Assembly (NCBI GenBank): GCA_018402735.1
Contig: JAGYIF010000002.1
Location: forward strand, 186,001 to 250,000
Direction of reading: 5' to 3'
DNA from: Pelagibacteraceae bacterium
GTDB lineage: Bacteria > Pseudomonadota > Alphaproteobacteria > Pelagibacterales > Pelagibacteraceae
Length of the DNA: 64,000 bases
In this document: positions 10,924 through 21,907 of the stretch, piece by piece
Position numbering within the stretch: position 1 is the first letter of the stretch
How the letters are laid out: each line of letters starts with the position of its first letter
Translations under genes and position numbers: made by a program
The notes under the pieces: generated by a model
What the model was told of the DNA's origin: nothing
Seen by the model: the letters and a program-made list of their open reading frames with translations, nothing else
The model's database searches: none

Positions 10924-11841
10924 TTAAACTTTTTGGGAATTTGCACCTAATTCTTTTCGAGTAGCTATATAAACTCCTAAAGTAGCAATGCATAAACCAA
11001 CTACATCATAATTTGTTAAAATTTCATCTACAAACAGCCAGCCCATCATAACGGAAACAGGCGGAATTAAAAAAAAGAGAGTCGAAGTTTTGCTGGCTGA
11101 TCCTGTTTTAATTAAATACATAAGGATCGTAAACGCGCCAAAGGAAACTGCTATAACTTGCCACGCCATAGCCAGAATAAAATTTGCAGTAAAATGAATA
11201 AACACATCTTCAAAAAATAAAGAAACCATAAAAAGAAAAACTCCCGCCCCAAGTGACTGGTACAAATTATTGATAGATAACGGCAAATTCATACTCAATT
11301 TTTTTTGCCAAAGCGTTCCTGCTGTTATAGCAATTAAAGCAACTATCGAGGCAACTAATCCAACTGCAGGAAATTCATCGAAAGCATTCCATCCAAGTAC
11401 TAACAAAGTTCCGCCAAAGCCTAAACAAATACCTATCCACTGCCTCCAGGTTACTTGTTCACCTAATAATGGACCTGCGAGCAAAGCGGTAAGAATAGGT
11501 TGCAGTGTAACAATCAGCGCAACAATTCCAGCTGGTACTCCTTTTGACAGAGCAAACCAACAACCTCCTAAATAAATTCCATGAAACAAAATTCCTGTAG
11601 ACATGGCTTTGCTAGTCTCACTGAACGAATGAACTATTTTTTGTTTTGTCATCAATGCATAGACAAAGAAACCAATGCTTACAATCGTGAAACGAAAACA
11701 GAGTGCAGCAATTGGTGAAGAATCTGCTACAATTACTTTTCCGGTAATGAATGCCGAAGACCATAAAAATACAAAGATAAGAGGAAAAAATTTATCAAGG
11801 CGAATGCCAGATATAATATTTTCATTAGCTGTCATATACAA
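10924..11841 (-). CDS. DMT/EamA family transporter
   Basis: About 10 TM segments, duplicated EamA domain. Confidence 0.85.
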   Translation of the reverse strand: MYMTANENIISGIRLDKFFPLIFVFLWSSAFITGKVIVADSSPIAALCFRFTIVSIGFFVYALMTKQKIVHSFSETSKAMSTGILFHGIYLGGCWFALSKGVPAGIVALIVTLQPILTALLAGPLLGEQVTWRQWIGICLGFGGTLLVLGWNAFDEFPAVGLVASIVALIAITAGTLWQKKLSMNLPLSINNLYQSLGAGVFLFMVSLFFEDVFIHFTANFILAMAWQVIAVSFGAFTILMYLIKTGSASKTSTLFFLIPPVSVMMGWLFVDEILTNYDVVGLCIATLGVYIATRKELGANSQKV

Positions 11842-12080
11842 TTTACTTTTAAATTTGTTGTCTTTATTCTATTTGCACACAATAAATATGATTACAGTTA
11901 ATATCATTTTTATTTTCATTATTGTGTAAGTATAATAAAATGTGACGTAAGCATATGTTCGCCTTACAAAAAGCGGCCCATAAGGAAAAAATTTGCTTTA
12001 TTAAGATATAACTCTTTTTGTAACAAAACCTTAAGATAAGTATTATATAAATCAGCATATTAAGTTTGGAGAAAGAAATT

Positions 12081-13124
12081 ATGAAGGTTGGTATTAATGG
12101 AATGGGTCGAATCGGAAGATTGGCTTTACGTGCAGCTTTAGGAGGAGCGCATCGAGGCAAAGATGATCCTTACAGAAATAACCGACTTGATGTAGTGCAC
12201 GTCAATGAAATCAAGGGAGGTGCTGCCGCAAGCGCTCACTTACTTACTTTCGATACAGTCCAAGGAAAATGGGACCAAAACATCTCTGCAAATAATAATT
12301 CCGAGATCCAAATAAATGAAAAAAAAATAAGATTTACAGAGTTCGCATCTCCATCAGAAATTCCTTGGGGTGAACTTGGTGTTGAATTGGTACTTGAATG
12401 TACAGGTAAATTTTTAACCCCGGAAATACTAAAAGGTCACTTAGATCGTGGTGCAAAACGTGTGATTGTTGCTGCTCCAGTTAAAGTTGGTGATATTCTT
12501 AATATTGTATTTGGCGTCAATCATCAGCTGTACAAACCTGCTACCCATTCAATTGTTACTGCAGCTTCTTGCACAACTAACTGTCTAGCCCCAATCGTAA
12601 AAGTTATTCATGAGTCCATTGGTATTAAGCACGGACAAATCACAACCATCCACGATCCAACCAATACTAATGTGGTTGTTGATGCACCACATAAAGATCT
12701 TAGACGAGCTCGAAGTGCTATGGCTAGTCTTGCTCCGACAACTACAGGAAGTGCTACAGCAATTGCTCTCATTTATCCTGATCTCAAAGGCAAACTAAAC
12801 GGTCATGCTGTACGAGCTCCAGTGTTAAATGCATCCCTTACCGATTGTGTATTTGAGTTAGTTAGAAAAACAACAGTGGAAGAAGTTAATGAATTATTTA
12901 AAAAAGCTGCCGAAGGTCCGTTAGCAGGAATCTTAGGATATGAAATACGTCCACTTGTTAGTGCTGATTATGCTCGTGATACCCGAAGTTCAATTGTCGA
13001 TGCTTTATCTACTATGGTAACGGATAACACTATGCTGAAAGTGTACGCATGGTATGACAATGAAATGGGTTACTCGTGTCGGATGGTTGATCTTGCTTGT
13101 TATATGAATGAGCGTGGATTATAG
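12081..13124 (+). CDS. ArsJ-associated glyceraldehyde-3-phosphate dehydrogenase
   Basis: [37 protein letters not shown] active site; immediately followed by ArsJ-like MFS. Start set to ATG at 12081 (ORF opens at 12066). Confidence 0.88.
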   Translation: MKVGINGMGRIGRLALRAALGGAHRGKDDPYRNNRLDVVHVNEIKGGAAASAHLLTFDTVQGKWDQNISANNNSEIQINEKKIRFTEFASPSEIPWGELGVELVLECTGKFLTPEILKGHLDRGAKRVIVAAPVKVGDILNIVFGVNHQLYKPATHSIVTAASCTTNCLAPIVKVIHESIGIKHGQITTIHDPTNTNVVVDAPHKDLRRARSAMASLAPTTTGSATAIALIYPDLKGKLNGHAVRAPVLNASLTDCVFELVRKTTVEEVNELFKKAAEGPLAGILGYEIRPLVSADYARDTRSSIVDALSTMVTDNTMLKVYAWYDNEMGYSCRMVDLACYMNERGL

Positions 13125-13130
13125 GCAATC

Positions 13131-14345
13131 ATGAATGTTGGGATGCGTAACTACGCGATAGTTACATCGTCTTATTGGGGTTTTACGCTCACGGACGGTG
13201 CTTTGCGTATGTTAGTATTATTGCACTTTTACAAATTAGGTTATTCACCTTTCGCACTCGCATTTCTTTTTTTGCTGTACGAATTTGCAGGTATTATCGC
13301 TAATTTTATCGGTGGCTGGCTTGCTACTCGTTTTGGAATAGCAAGAATGTTAGCGGTTGGACTTTTCACACAAATTACTGGGTTTGTTATGCTATCCGCA
13401 TTATCTCCAGAATGGACTGCTGCAAGCTCCGTTGCTTGGGTCGTTATTGCTCAAGGTATATGTGGGGTTGCCAAAGATTTAACTAAAACTGCAAGTAAGT
13501 CTGCCATTAAAATTACTGCTTCAGATATTCCTGGTCAATTATTTAAATGGGTAGCCTGGTTTACAGGTAGCAAAAATGCAATGAAGGGTGTTGGTTTTTT
13601 TCTTGGTGGACTTCTTCTTGATACCTTGGGATTTCGTGAAACATTATGGGCGATGGCGTTCTTGCTTGGAATAGTTTTGATACTTGTTTTGTTTTCATTG
13701 CCGCCGATGATGGGCAAAGCAAAAGCATCAAGCTCCACGAAAGAACTCTTTGCTAAAAATTATGGGATCAATATGTTAGCTGCAGCCCGCATTGGTCTAT
13801 TTGGGGCTAGAGATGTTTGGTTTGTGGTGGGCGTGCCTGTATTTTTATATTCAGCTGGCTGGACATTTACGATGGTTGGAACTTTTTTAGCACTTTGGAC
13901 AATTGGATATGGATTTGTTCAGGCAGCTGCACCTAATCTAGTCTCACGTAGTTCAGATGGACTATCATCTGAGGTTCCTTCTGCTCGTTCATGGTCCTTT
14001 GTATTAATGTTTATTCCTGCCATACTTGCGGTGTTAGCCTTTATCGATGTACCAAACATTGAGTGGGTAATTGTCGTAGGACTTGCAATTTTTGGGATTG
14101 CCTTTGCAATAAATTCATCCGTGCATTCCTATTTAATACTTGCATATGCAGGATCAAAAAAGGCAGCTGAAGATGTTGGCTTTTACTATGCGGCAAACGC
14201 TGCGGGTCGTTTTTTAGGAACATTGCTTTCTGGCATTCTCTATCAGTGGGGAGGAATCGGTGCTGCCTTAGTTGGCTCTGCAGTATTACTTACGATCTGC
14301 TGGCTTCTGACATTGCAACTGCCAAAATACAAGCTGAAGCATTAA
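13131..14345 (+). CDS. arsJ: Organoarsenical efflux MFS transporter ArsJ
   Basis: MFS protein (NYAIVTSSYWGFTLTDGALRMLVLLHFYKLGYSPF..) 6 bp downstream of the GAPDH. Confidence 0.85.
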   Translation: MNVGMRNYAIVTSSYWGFTLTDGALRMLVLLHFYKLGYSPFALAFLFLLYEFAGIIANFIGGWLATRFGIARMLAVGLFTQITGFVMLSALSPEWTAASSVAWVVIAQGICGVAKDLTKTASKSAIKITASDIPGQLFKWVAWFTGSKNAMKGVGFFLGGLLLDTLGFRETLWAMAFLLGIVLILVLFSLPPMMGKAKASSSTKELFAKNYGINMLAAARIGLFGARDVWFVVGVPVFLYSAGWTFTMVGTFLALWTIGYGFVQAAAPNLVSRSSDGLSSEVPSARSWSFVLMFIPAILAVLAFIDVPNIEWVIVVGLAIFGIAFAINSSVHSYLILAYAGSKKAAEDVGFYYAANAAGRFLGTLLSGILYQWGGIGAALVGSAVLLTICWLLTLQLPKYKLKH

Positions 14346-15844
14346 GAGGAATAAATAATTTTATATTCCAACGATAATTCTTTAGCTAAGGTTTTGAATC
14401 TTTTAATTACTTGTTTAGAAATAATTTGAGATAATTTATTTGGAACTTGCAAAACAAGAGTTTTGCCTTTTTTAAATAAATTAATGTTATCTAAAAAAAT
14501 ACTCGACATATTGGCTATTCCAGAGGCTAGTCGCAGAGCACTTCCTACTTGTTTGCAGGCTTTAATTTCGTTGTTATTTAATAATTTGAGAATCGTCAAA
14601 TCTGGATAATATTTAACCCCACAATGTCGCCAGAAACCGGCGCAAGCTAGTTTTATTCGGTCATAGTGAGATAATTTTAATGTAGGAGTATTCAGAATTT
14701 GACTAAAAACTAATTCAGCTTTTTGAAAAGCACCCATTCCCCAATCCATCCCGCTTAATGAACATACCGCTGGTAATAATCGCAGCGGGAAGTTTTCATT
14801 ATCTGAGAAAATATTTTTAATAAAATCAAAATATTTAATATAATTTTCACCATAATCACCATTTTTGAAAGCAGAGTAACTAATAAATGCGTCAAGTGTA
14901 TCTTCTGCAGCAAAATTTTCTGGAAGATTTTTAATGAGTGTACCTTCTCTTAGGCCAGAAATAGAACACACTACTTTTTCTGGACTTACTAGAACCAAGA
15001 GTGCTGACAAAATATCAAGACTAACCGGAATATAATCTGTTCTAGATTTCGTAATAAGATCTAATTTTAAAGATATTATTTTTTTCTTGGTACTAAATCT
15101 AACACAATCCTGTGACGCTTCTTCTGGAGATATAGTGTATTGATGCAATATATTGAGCGGGTACTTACTTAAGAAAATACGCGCTTTTAACCAAGCTCTC
15201 CAAGTTCCTCCCACCAAATATAAATTATGTACTTTTGTTTTAGACAGCCATGACACGTTAGAAATTTCTGTCATTATAAATTTTCCAACTTTTTTTTGTC
15301 TTTTCTTTGGTTGATTCATAAGTCGCAATACCCCTAAAGGTAAAGTGGCTTTATTTAAAATTTTTCCTGATTTAATTCTTGCAAGCTCTAAGCTACCACC
15401 ACCAAGATCCGCAACAATTCCATCGGCTTTTTCAAATCCTGAAATAACGCCAAGCGCCGATCGTTCCGCTTCTTCTTCCCCCGTCAAGACATTAACTTTC
15501 TGATTTAAAATTTGTTCTACTTTATCAATAAATTCTTTTGAATCTTTTGCTTCACGCACTGCTGCGGTCGCAATAACTTCACAACTGGAAATTTTTGAAT
15601 TGTCTAAAATATTTTTAAAACGCTCCAATACATTGTAAGCGTATTCCACTCCTTCTGGATCTAATCTGCCAGTTTTGTCTAATGTTTTGCCTAAAGCACA
15701 TACTGCTTTTTCATTAAACACTGGAATTTGAGAATTAATAAAATCTTGATAAATCAACATTCTTATGGAATTTGATCCAAGATCAATAATTGCATCTTTT
15801 TTTGCAGAAAAAACTTTTTGCTGTATTACTTTTTTTAATAACAT
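14342..15844 (-). CDS. ppx: Exopolyphosphatase / Ppx-GppA family
   Basis: DLGSNSIRMLIY, GEEEAERSALGVISG, VADLGGGSLEL; overlaps ppk. Confidence 0.9.
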   Translation of the reverse strand: MLLKKVIQQKVFSAKKDAIIDLGSNSIRMLIYQDFINSQIPVFNEKAVCALGKTLDKTGRLDPEGVEYAYNVLERFKNILDNSKISSCEVIATAAVREAKDSKEFIDKVEQILNQKVNVLTGEEEAERSALGVISGFEKADGIVADLGGGSLELARIKSGKILNKATLPLGVLRLMNQPKKRQKKVGKFIMTEISNVSWLSKTKVHNLYLVGGTWRAWLKARIFLSKYPLNILHQYTISPEEASQDCVRFSTKKKIISLKLDLITKSRTDYIPVSLDILSALLVLVSPEKVVCSISGLREGTLIKNLPENFAAEDTLDAFISYSAFKNGDYGENYIKYFDFIKNIFSDNENFPLRLLPAVCSLSGMDWGMGAFQKAELVFSQILNTPTLKLSHYDRIKLACAGFWRHCGVKYYPDLTILKLLNNNEIKACKQVGSALRLASGIANMSSIFLDNINLFKKGKTLVLQVPNKLSQIISKQVIKRFKTLAKELSLEYKIIYSS

Positions 15845-17955
15845 TATCCTTTAACTAACCTTAAGGTTTGAACATCCTGCGTAATAATTGATTTGCCCTG
15901 ACCTGACAAGCTTGGATTTTTCATAAAATACTCATGAGCAGAAAAGTCTTCTTTGCCGCTAGCTTTTTTAATTTTTTTATACACAGAGTCCTTAAGCGCC
16001 CAACTCTCTTTGGTATCTTTATAATTTGCTAGCATAATTTGATCGAGAACTTGTTCATGCACCGTTGAATTCTCAATAGGCAACATTAATTCTAATCTTC
16101 TATTTAAATTTCTTGGCATCAAGTCTGCTGAACTTATAAAAACTGTATTCATTCTAGATGGCATCGGATGACCATTAGAAAAACAATAAATCCTAGAATG
16201 CTCTAAGAATCTTCCAACAATACTTTTCACCACTATATTCTCTGAAAGATTTTTAATGCCTGGCTTTAAACAACAAATCCCTCTGATAAATAAAAAAACT
16301 TTGACACCTGCCTGCGAGCACTCATAAAGTCGGTCGATAAGTGGTGGATCTACTAAGGAATTCATTTTTAACCATATCTCAGCGTGCTTACCTTTTTTTG
16401 CATTATCAATTTCCATATCTATTAATTGATTAAGTTTGGTTCTTAAAAATTTAGGAGCTAAAAATATTTTTTCTAGGTTATCTGGTTCACCGTAGCCAGT
16501 GACATAATTAAAAAATTTTTCCACATCACGACCCAAAGCTTTGTCGGCACTAAAGAAAGATAAATCTGCATAAATTTTTGCATTAACCGGATGATAATTT
16601 CCTGTGCCTATATGAATATAAGTTTGTAACACTTCCCCTTCCGATCGCACGACCAAACTAGATTTTGCATGCGTTTTTAAATGCGCAAAGCCATAAACTA
16701 CTTGTACTCCCGATTTTTCTAAAGTTTTAGCAAGACTCATGTTGGCCTCTTCATCAAATCTTGCTTTAATTTCAACGACTGCAGTAACCGACTTTCCTTG
16801 CTCAGCTGCTTTAGTAAGAGCCTTAACAATTGGCGAGTCTAAGGTAGTGCGATATAAAGTTTGTTTAATGGCAACAACATTTTTATCATCTGCCGCTTGA
16901 TTTAAAAATTGAATAACAGAGTCAAAAGTTTCATAAGGATGATGTACAATAAAGTCTTTTGCCCGGATCGCATCAAAATAATTATTATCAAATTGTTTGA
17001 CGCGCTCTACTTGTCTTGGAGTAAATTTTTTAAAAGTAAGTTGCTTATTTTCTTTTTTTAAAATTTGAGCAATTTCATGCATTCCAACAAACCCATCTAT
17101 TTCACTGATCGTTTCTTTTTTGGCCTTGGTATGCTTAATCAAAAAATTTAATAATTTAAGATTTGCTGCTTTTTTAACTTCTAGTCTAACAATCTTTCCT
17201 CTTTTTCTTTTTTTTAACGCCTTTTCAAAAAAGAGCACTAAGTCCTCTGCTTCTTCTTCAACTTCAATATCGCTATCACGCGTAATCCTTGCAGAAATAT
17301 AATGTTGCATGATATGGCCAGGAAATAAATCACTAGCATAACTACTTATTATTTCCTCTAATGAAACATAGTGAATTTTATTCTCATCTGTACTGACATC
17401 ATAAAATCTATTTAAATTTTTTGGTAAAATAATAATTGCATTAATTCCTTTTTTGTTTTTTTCTTTTTTGATTAAATGCATTAATAAAAAGTGACTTTGA
17501 TTGAATAAAAAGGGAAAGGGATGGAGTGGATCAATCGCCTGCGGTGTTAGTACTGGGTAAATTCTATTTTTAAAAGTAAAATACAAATTTCTTTTTTCAC
17601 CTGCATTTAAATCTTTAAAATATTTAAAATAAATTTTATTTTTGGCTAATTCGCTTTGTAACTGTTTCCAGCTATTATTAGACTTGGTTAATAACAATTT
17701 TGTTTTTTGAATAATTTTTTTTAACTGCTCTTTTGGGGTTAGTCCGTCCACCGATTGTACATTTATTTGCTCACGAATTTGTCCATATATTCCAGCCACT
17801 CGTACCATATAAAATTCATCAAGATTATTAGAGGCAATCGACAAAAATCGTACTCTTTCAAAAAGAGGGTTGTCTTTGTTTTCGGATTCGGACAACACTC
17901 TTGAATTAAATTCTAACCAAGAAAATTCACGATTATTGTATTTATTTGAAGGCAT
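15844..17955 (-). CDS. ppk1: Polyphosphate kinase 1
   Basis: NREFSWLEFNSRVLSE, HHPYETFDSVIQFL, TYIHIGTGNYHPVNA motifs. Confidence 0.96.
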   Translation of the reverse strand: MPSNKYNNREFSWLEFNSRVLSESENKDNPLFERVRFLSIASNNLDEFYMVRVAGIYGQIREQINVQSVDGLTPKEQLKKIIQKTKLLLTKSNNSWKQLQSELAKNKIYFKYFKDLNAGEKRNLYFTFKNRIYPVLTPQAIDPLHPFPFLFNQSHFLLMHLIKKEKNKKGINAIIILPKNLNRFYDVSTDENKIHYVSLEEIISSYASDLFPGHIMQHYISARITRDSDIEVEEEAEDLVLFFEKALKKRKRGKIVRLEVKKAANLKLLNFLIKHTKAKKETISEIDGFVGMHEIAQILKKENKQLTFKKFTPRQVERVKQFDNNYFDAIRAKDFIVHHPYETFDSVIQFLNQAADDKNVVAIKQTLYRTTLDSPIVKALTKAAEQGKSVTAVVEIKARFDEEANMSLAKTLEKSGVQVVYGFAHLKTHAKSSLVVRSEGEVLQTYIHIGTGNYHPVNAKIYADLSFFSADKALGRDVEKFFNYVTGYGEPDNLEKIFLAPKFLRTKLNQLIDMEIDNAKKGKHAEIWLKMNSLVDPPLIDRLYECSQAGVKVFLFIRGICCLKPGIKNLSENIVVKSIVGRFLEHSRIYCFSNGHPMPSRMNTVFISSADLMPRNLNRRLELMLPIENSTVHEQVLDQIMLANYKDTKESWALKDSVYKKIKKASGKEDFSAHEYFMKNPSLSGQGKSIITQDVQTLRLVKG

Positions 17956-17980
17956 TTTAAGACTAAATTATACACCAATT

Positions 17981-18490
17981 ATGTTAAAATTGTATGTCAT
18001 GCGTCATGCAAAATCAAGTTGGGATGATGCTAGTCTAACTGATTATCAAAGAAGTTTATCAGCACGTGGCAGACGCGATGCTCACAAAATCGCACAATTT
18101 CTCATCGACAATCATATCTCCATTGATCTTGCTTATGTTTCATCCGCTAAACGAACTGTTGAAACTTTTTCATATTTAAAACCTCTACGTATCCCCGTAA
18201 GCAAATTTTTAAAAAATCATTATTTGGCTAACTATGAATCATTGTTAAATCGAATAAAAAAAACTAAAAATGATTATGCATCTATTCTGTTATTAAATCA
18301 TGAACCTGCTTGTAAACACTTAACTACAGCACTAACCCGGTCCTATATTTTCCCCAAAAAAAAATTTATGCAAAATAAATTTAGTACCGCTGCTATTGCA
18401 TTTTTAGAGTTTGATTGTGAGGGGTGGGATCAAATTAATTCTTGTAAAGCAGTTTTAAAAAATTTTGTAACTCCAAAAAATTTAAACTAA
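17981..18490 (+). CDS. sixA: SixA-like phosphohistidine phosphatase (histidine phosphatase superfamily)
   Basis: LKLYVMRHAKSSWDD RHG motif; start set to 17981 rather than 17870 (upstream extension overlaps ppk antisense). Confidence 0.8.
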   Translation: MLKLYVMRHAKSSWDDASLTDYQRSLSARGRRDAHKIAQFLIDNHISIDLAYVSSAKRTVETFSYLKPLRIPVSKFLKNHYLANYESLLNRIKKTKNDYASILLLNHEPACKHLTTALTRSYIFPKKKFMQNKFSTAAIAFLEFDCEGWDQINSCKAVLKNFVTPKNLN

Positions 18491-19170
18491 GAGTCTAAAG
18501 AATAGCCAGCAGATCGAACTGTCCTAATTAAATCTGGTCTTCCGTCAAAATTGATCACTTTACGCAATCTTCTGATGTGTACATCCACTGTTCGTGATTC
18601 TACATGAATTTGCTCACCCCAAACTTGATTTAGCAATTGCTCTCTGGAATAAACGCGCGTTGGGTTCTTGATAAAAAAATCTAACAACTTATATTCGGTA
18701 GGTCCTAACTTAATTTCTTTAGTATCACGAAATACTCTTCTTGTTTTTCTATCTATTTTCAAATCCTTAAAAGTAGCAGTTTCTTCATTTAATTGTGGCT
18801 TTGATCTTTTTAATAAGGAGAAAATTCTAAGGGATAATTCTTTATGACTAAATGGTTTTGTAACATAGTCATCTGCACCTGTTTCAAATCCTCTAATTTT
18901 GTCATGTTCCTCACCCTTTGCTGTCAACATAATTACAGGGATCGATTTTAATCTATTATCTTTTTTAATTTGTTTGCAAATGTCAATTCCTGAAAGATCT
19001 GGCAGCATCCAATCTAACAATACTAAATCTGGAACTTTTTTTCTAATACTCTTTAAAGCTTCTTCTCCAGAATCTGAAAATTCAAATTTATAACCTTCTT
19101 TTTCAAGATTATATTTGAGAAGAGTAATGATAGATCTCTCATCTTCAACCAAATATATAAATCCAGGCAT
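18487..19170 (-). CDS. phoB: Phosphate regulon response regulator PhoB
   Basis: OmpR-type REC + winged helix (VESRTVDVHIRRLRKVI); follows phoU. Confidence 0.93.
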   Translation of the reverse strand: MPGFIYLVEDERSIITLLKYNLEKEGYKFEFSDSGEEALKSIRKKVPDLVLLDWMLPDLSGIDICKQIKKDNRLKSIPVIMLTAKGEEHDKIRGFETGADDYVTKPFSHKELSLRIFSLLKRSKPQLNEETATFKDLKIDRKTRRVFRDTKEIKLGPTEYKLLDFFIKNPTRVYSREQLLNQVWGEQIHVESRTVDVHIRRLRKVINFDGRPDLIRTVRSAGYSLDS

Positions 19171-19869
19171 TTATCTACCTGTTACCACTCCTGTGGTTCC
19201 TTTAGGCCTGTCCCCATCAATATTATTCCCTGTCACCAAATAATAAACAATTTCAGCAATATTAGTCGCATGATCGCCCATTCTTTCTAGATTTTTAGAG
19301 ACAAACAATAAGTGAGTAGATGCTTTAATATTATTTTTATTTTTGGACATAAATTGGATAATGGAGTTCATAGTAACATTAACTAAATCATCGATTTCTT
19401 CATCGCTACTCCAAACTTTCATTGCTTTTTCTTTGTCTCGATCCACATAAGAATCTAAAACTAATTTTAAGTTTTTTTGGACAAGATTGGCTGCAGCTTT
19501 AATATTTTTTTTAATATCATCAGGCAATTCTATGTTGGCACTTCGAGATCTTTTGGCAATATTTTTTGACAAATCGCCGATACGTTCTAGATCAGAGGAA
19601 ATTTTCATAGCCGATACCGTTTCCCTCAAATCAATAGCCATTGGTTGTCTGAAGGCGATTAAATCAACTACTTTTTCTTCAATATTTTTTTCTAAATCAT
19701 CAATTCTATCATCTCTTCCTATGGTTGTGTCAGCTGCCTCAGAATCTCTATCAATTAAAGCGTTGACTGCATTTTCTAATTGAGTTTCAGCCAATCCTCC
19801 CATTTGAACAATAGCATTATTTAAGTTTTGTAACTGCTCTTCGTACGACTTTACTATGTGTGTTGTCAT
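19171..19869 (-). CDS. phoU: Phosphate signaling protein PhoU
   Basis: PhoU repeats (DRIDDLEKNIEEKVVDLIAFRQPMAIDLRETVSAMKISSDLERIGD). Confidence 0.95.
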   Translation of the reverse strand: MTTHIVKSYEEQLQNLNNAIVQMGGLAETQLENAVNALIDRDSEAADTTIGRDDRIDDLEKNIEEKVVDLIAFRQPMAIDLRETVSAMKISSDLERIGDLSKNIAKRSRSANIELPDDIKKNIKAAANLVQKNLKLVLDSYVDRDKEKAMKVWSSDEEIDDLVNVTMNSIIQFMSKNKNNIKASTHLLFVSKNLERMGDHATNIAEIVYYLVTGNNIDGDRPKGTTGVVTGR

Positions 19870-19874
19870 GTTGT

Positions 19875-20648
19875 TTAACCAAACCTTCCTGTTATATAAT
19901 CTTGCGTCATACTATTACTTGGGTTTTTAAAAATCTTATCAGTTGAATCAAATTCAATCAACTTTCCTAAGTGAAAAAACCCAGTTTTCTGTGAAACCCT
20001 AGCAGCTTGCGACATGGAATGAGTAACTATTACAATAGTAAAAGTTTCTTTTAATTCGCCGATTAAATCTTCAATTTTAGCGGTTGCAATTGGATCAAGT
20101 GCACTACAAGGCTCATCCATTAAAATTACCTCTGGGTTAATTGAAATAGCTCTTGCAATACATAATCTTTGTTGCTGCCCACCCGATAATCCCGTTCCAG
20201 CATCATTAAGTCTATCTTTTACCTCCTCCCACAAGGCTGCTTTTTTTAGACTGTTTTCAACAATTTGGTCCATATCTGTTTTGTTGTTTGCTAATCCATG
20301 AATGGTAGGACCGTAGGCGACATTGTCATAAATACTTTTTGGAAATGGATTTGGTTTTTGAAAAACCATTCCTACTTTTTCTCTAAGTTTAACAACATCT
20401 ACACTTTTATCATAAATATTATGTCCATTGATTTCAATTGCCCCTTGAACTTTACAAATATCAATCACATCGTTCATTCGATTAATGCAACGAATAAAAG
20501 TTGATTTGCCACAACCAGATGGCCCAATTAAAGAAGTTACTTTGTTTTTATCAATACTTAAATTGACATCGAATAACGCTTGTTTTTCTCCATAAAAAAC
20601 AGAAACATCTTTTGCTATAATTTTTTCTTCGTTCATGATTACATCCAT
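19875..20648 (-). CDS. pstB: Phosphate ABC transporter ATP-binding protein
   Basis: [46 protein letters not shown]. Confidence 0.97.
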   Translation of the reverse strand: MDVIMNEEKIIAKDVSVFYGEKQALFDVNLSIDKNKVTSLIGPSGCGKSTFIRCINRMNDVIDICKVQGAIEINGHNIYDKSVDVVKLREKVGMVFQKPNPFPKSIYDNVAYGPTIHGLANNKTDMDQIVENSLKKAALWEEVKDRLNDAGTGLSGGQQQRLCIARAISINPEVILMDEPCSALDPIATAKIEDLIGELKETFTIVIVTHSMSQAARVSQKTGFFHLGKLIEFDSTDKIFKNPSNSMTQDYITGRFG

Positions 20649-21907
20649 TTCCTTTCAAATTTTTGTCTAGCCCATACAGCTAGAGAGTTCATTATTATTA
20701 AAAAGCCTATCAACAACATAATGGTTGCTGATGTTTTCTCGACAAATCCTCTTTCGGCTTGTTCAGACCATAAATAAATTTGGACTGGCAAAGAGGCTGA
20801 GGGGTCTGTTGGAACAGACGGTATGTCTACCACGAAGGCAACCATCCCAATTAACAATAAAGGAGCAGTTTCACCAAGTGCTTGCGCAAGTCCTATAATA
20901 GTTCCAGATAATGTACCAGGCATAGCTAAAGGCACGACATGGTGTATAGTCGTTTGAACTTTAGATGCACCCACTGCTAGGGCCGCTTCTCTTATGGAAG
21001 GAGGAACTGCTTTGAGTGATGCTCTACAAGCTATAATGATCGTCGGCAAAGTCATGAGAGACAAAGTAATACCTCCTACTAAGGATGTTGATCTAGGCAA
21101 GCCAAACGTATTTAATAAAATACCCAGCGCCAACAATCCAAACACAATAGACGGGACTGCTGCAAGATTATTGATATTAATTTCAATTATTTCCGTGGTT
21201 CTATTTTTAGGCGCAAATTCTTCCAAGTATACTGCTGCAAGTATTGCAATTGGAAAAGCCAAGATCAAACAAATAATAATAGAAAAAAAAGAACCCATCA
21301 TGGAGCCACCAACGCCAGCAATTTCAGCATCTCTAGAATCGCCATTGGTTAAAAAATAATTATTATATTTAGTTTTTATTTTACCCTGTTCCACAAGTGC
21401 ATCGTATACTTGAAGTTGAAAATTATTAATTCTTCTTCTTTCCTCAGGAATATCTCTTGGAAAATTTCCTTTATGTAATTGGTCTACATCATCTGATGTA
21501 GTTAAATATAAAACTTCTTTTTTTCCTAACAGATCTGGATTGTTAAGCAAATAATTTTTTATTTCTTGCTCATATCTTCCACTCAACATGGTTCTAATAG
21601 ATTTTTCTTCTGCATCATTTGAGAATTTATAAAAACCAGTTGCTGCTTGATACGTAACATCATAAAAATCAGCCTGCTTAACCTCCTCCATCGATGGTAT
21701 TTGAGATGCTTCAAAGCCCAATAATTCCTTGTTATAATCTACCTCCACGGCAATGGTGGTTTTAATAAAGGCCGTGGCGCCGCCGCTAAAAACTTTGAAT
21801 AGTAATAATCCTACAAAAAACAAAGCTGTAAGAATGGAAATAACTCCATACAATTTAAACCTTTGTTCTGCTGCGTATCTTTTTTTCAATCTTATTTCTC
21901 TATTCAT
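20639..21907 (-). CDS. pstA: Phosphate ABC transporter permease
   Basis: PstA-type permease ([46 protein letters not shown]). Confidence 0.95.
   Translation of the reverse strand: MNREIRLKKRYAAEQRFKLYGVISILTALFFVGLLLFKVFSGGATAFIKTTIAVEVDYNKELLGFEASQIPSMEEVKQADFYDVTYQAATGFYKFSNDAEEKSIRTMLSGRYEQEIKNYLLNNPDLLGKKEVLYLTTSDDVDQLHKGNFPRDIPEERRRINNFQLQVYDALVEQGKIKTKYNNYFLTNGDSRDAEIAGVGGSMMGSFFSIIICLILAFPIAILAAVYLEEFAPKNRTTEIIEININNLAAVPSIVFGLLALGILLNTFGLPRSTSLVGGITLSLMTLPTIIIACRASLKAVPPSIREAALAVGASKVQTTIHHVVPLAMPGTLSGTIIGLAQALGETAPLLLIGMVAFVVDIPSVPTDPSASLPVQIYLWSEQAERGFVEKTSATIMLLIGFLIIMNSLAVWARQKFERKWM

Noticed and set aside
11864-12160. 98-aa minus ORF upstream of and overlapping the ArsJ-type GAPDH
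   Set aside because: Overlaps the GAPDH start antisense; no ArsR-like HTH recognised.
20994-21359. 121-aa plus ORF antisense to pstA
   Set aside because: Antisense to pstA, no domain support.
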